Shown piece by piece: positions 63,711 through 64,000 of a DNA stretch of 64,000 nt. The stretch's first letter is position 1; the number at the start of each line of letters is the position of its first letter. A program made the translations under genes and the position numbers. This stretch comes from Otis tarda. Lineage: Eukaryota > Chordata > Aves > Otidiformes > Otididae. Under the pieces are notes generated by a model. That model was given only the letters and a program-made list of their open reading frames with translations, was not told where the DNA came from and made no database searches. Where the stretch lies: the NCBI GenBank assembly GCA_026413225.1, contig CM048554.1, forward strand, positions 77,368,463-77,432,462. The letters are read 5' to 3'.

Positions 63711-64000
63711 TCACAGAATAGTTTGGGCTTTAAGGGACCTTTAAAGGTCATCTAGTCCAACCCCCCTACAAGGAGCAGGGACATCTTCAACCAGATCAGG
63801 TTGCTCACAGCCCCATCCAACCTGGCCTTGAATGTTTTCAGGGACGGGACATCCACCACCTCTCTGGGCAACCCGTTCCAGTGTTCTACAACCCTCAGTG
63901 TAAAAAATTTCTTCCTTATGTCTAGTCTAAATTTACCTCCCTCTGTTTTAAACCCATTACCCCATATTCTATCACAACAGGCCCTGCTAAGAGGGCTTCT
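63711..64000 (-). mobile_element. CR1 LINE 3' fragment, cut by the window edge
   Basis: The inverted tail (TCACAGAATAGTTTGGGC) is followed by the 3' UTR (AAGGGACCTTTAAAGGTCAT) and ORF2 C-terminal sequence up to the last base. Differences in the tail (GTTTGGG; ACATCTTCAACCAGATC) place it in another subfamily than 62766. It may continue beyond the window. Confidence 0.93.

Larger units (their letters stand above)
59122..64000 (+). other. PDSS2: PDSS2 intron 3 (5' part)
   Basis: The intron starts with the donor GTAAAA directly after the NTK codons of the preceding exon and continues past the window edge. It holds an ancient CR1-like tail (59772), T-rich simple sequence (60407-60463 and 60688-60710), a CR1 tail on + (62766), A/C-rich simple sequence (63496-63592) and a CR1 tail on - (63711). 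No exon 4 was seen. Confidence 0.85.

Noticed and set aside
1..64000. CRISPR arrays, operons, tRNA or rRNA genes, bacterial mobile elements
   Set aside because: None fits. The DNA is vertebrate intron, no spaced direct-repeat array exists, and no cloverleaf or rRNA sequence was noticed.

Overview
The window is vertebrate nuclear DNA, almost certainly from a bird. It is AT-rich intronic sequence of one gene on the + strand. It is studded with CR1 LINE copies of avian type and carries an avian ERVL-like solo LTR. CR1 tails with the octamer-like 3' end (ATTCTATG-ATTCT), several CR1 subfamilies side by side, and the absence of any SINE/Alu/L1-type sequence all point to a bird. The species cannot be named from this sequence. 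A non-galliform bird is a guess based only on the LTR and CR1 types.

The host gene is PDSS2, the second (non-catalytic) subunit of the all-trans polyprenyl (decaprenyl) diphosphate synthase that makes the side chain of coenzyme Q in mitochondria. Only two coding exons fall in the window: 33166-33297 (132 bp) and 58923-59121 (199 bp). Both have consensus splice sites, and their phases join exactly (AG|T, a serine codon). Everything else is intron: at least 33.2 kb of intron 1, all of a 25.6 kb intron 2, and 4.9 kb of intron 3. Neither exon 1 nor exon 4 was seen.

The largest feature inside the introns is a 5'-truncated CR1 LINE at about 23041-26275, antisense to PDSS2. It keeps an uninterrupted ORF2 of 983 codons with an apparently complete APE-type endonuclease and reverse transcriptase. 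It also keeps the last ~60 codons of ORF1, including the DxxH block of the CR1 esterase domain. Nine other CR1 copies are shorter or older. One younger CR1 tail (about 16592-16711) sits inside an older CR1 (about 15848-17135), a nested insertion that orders the two events. Two CR1 tails near the right edge (62766-63056 on + and 63711-64000 on -) form an inverted pair about 650 bp apart that should fold in the PDSS2 pre-mRNA. A solo LTR occupies 51498-52155 with an imperfect 5-bp target duplication.

The remaining intron holds simple repeats, a striking excess of long T tracts over A tracts on the transcribed-gene sense strand, two small tandem duplications (33- and 35-bp periods), a candidate cryptic exon (27409-27509), a strong cryptic acceptor (47100), and several complex non-repeat blocks that look like possible conserved regulatory DNA. 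The clearest of these blocks is 56790-57250, about 1.7 kb upstream of the second exon. No RNA genes, CRISPR arrays or second host gene were found, and I saw no previously undescribed system beyond the items listed.
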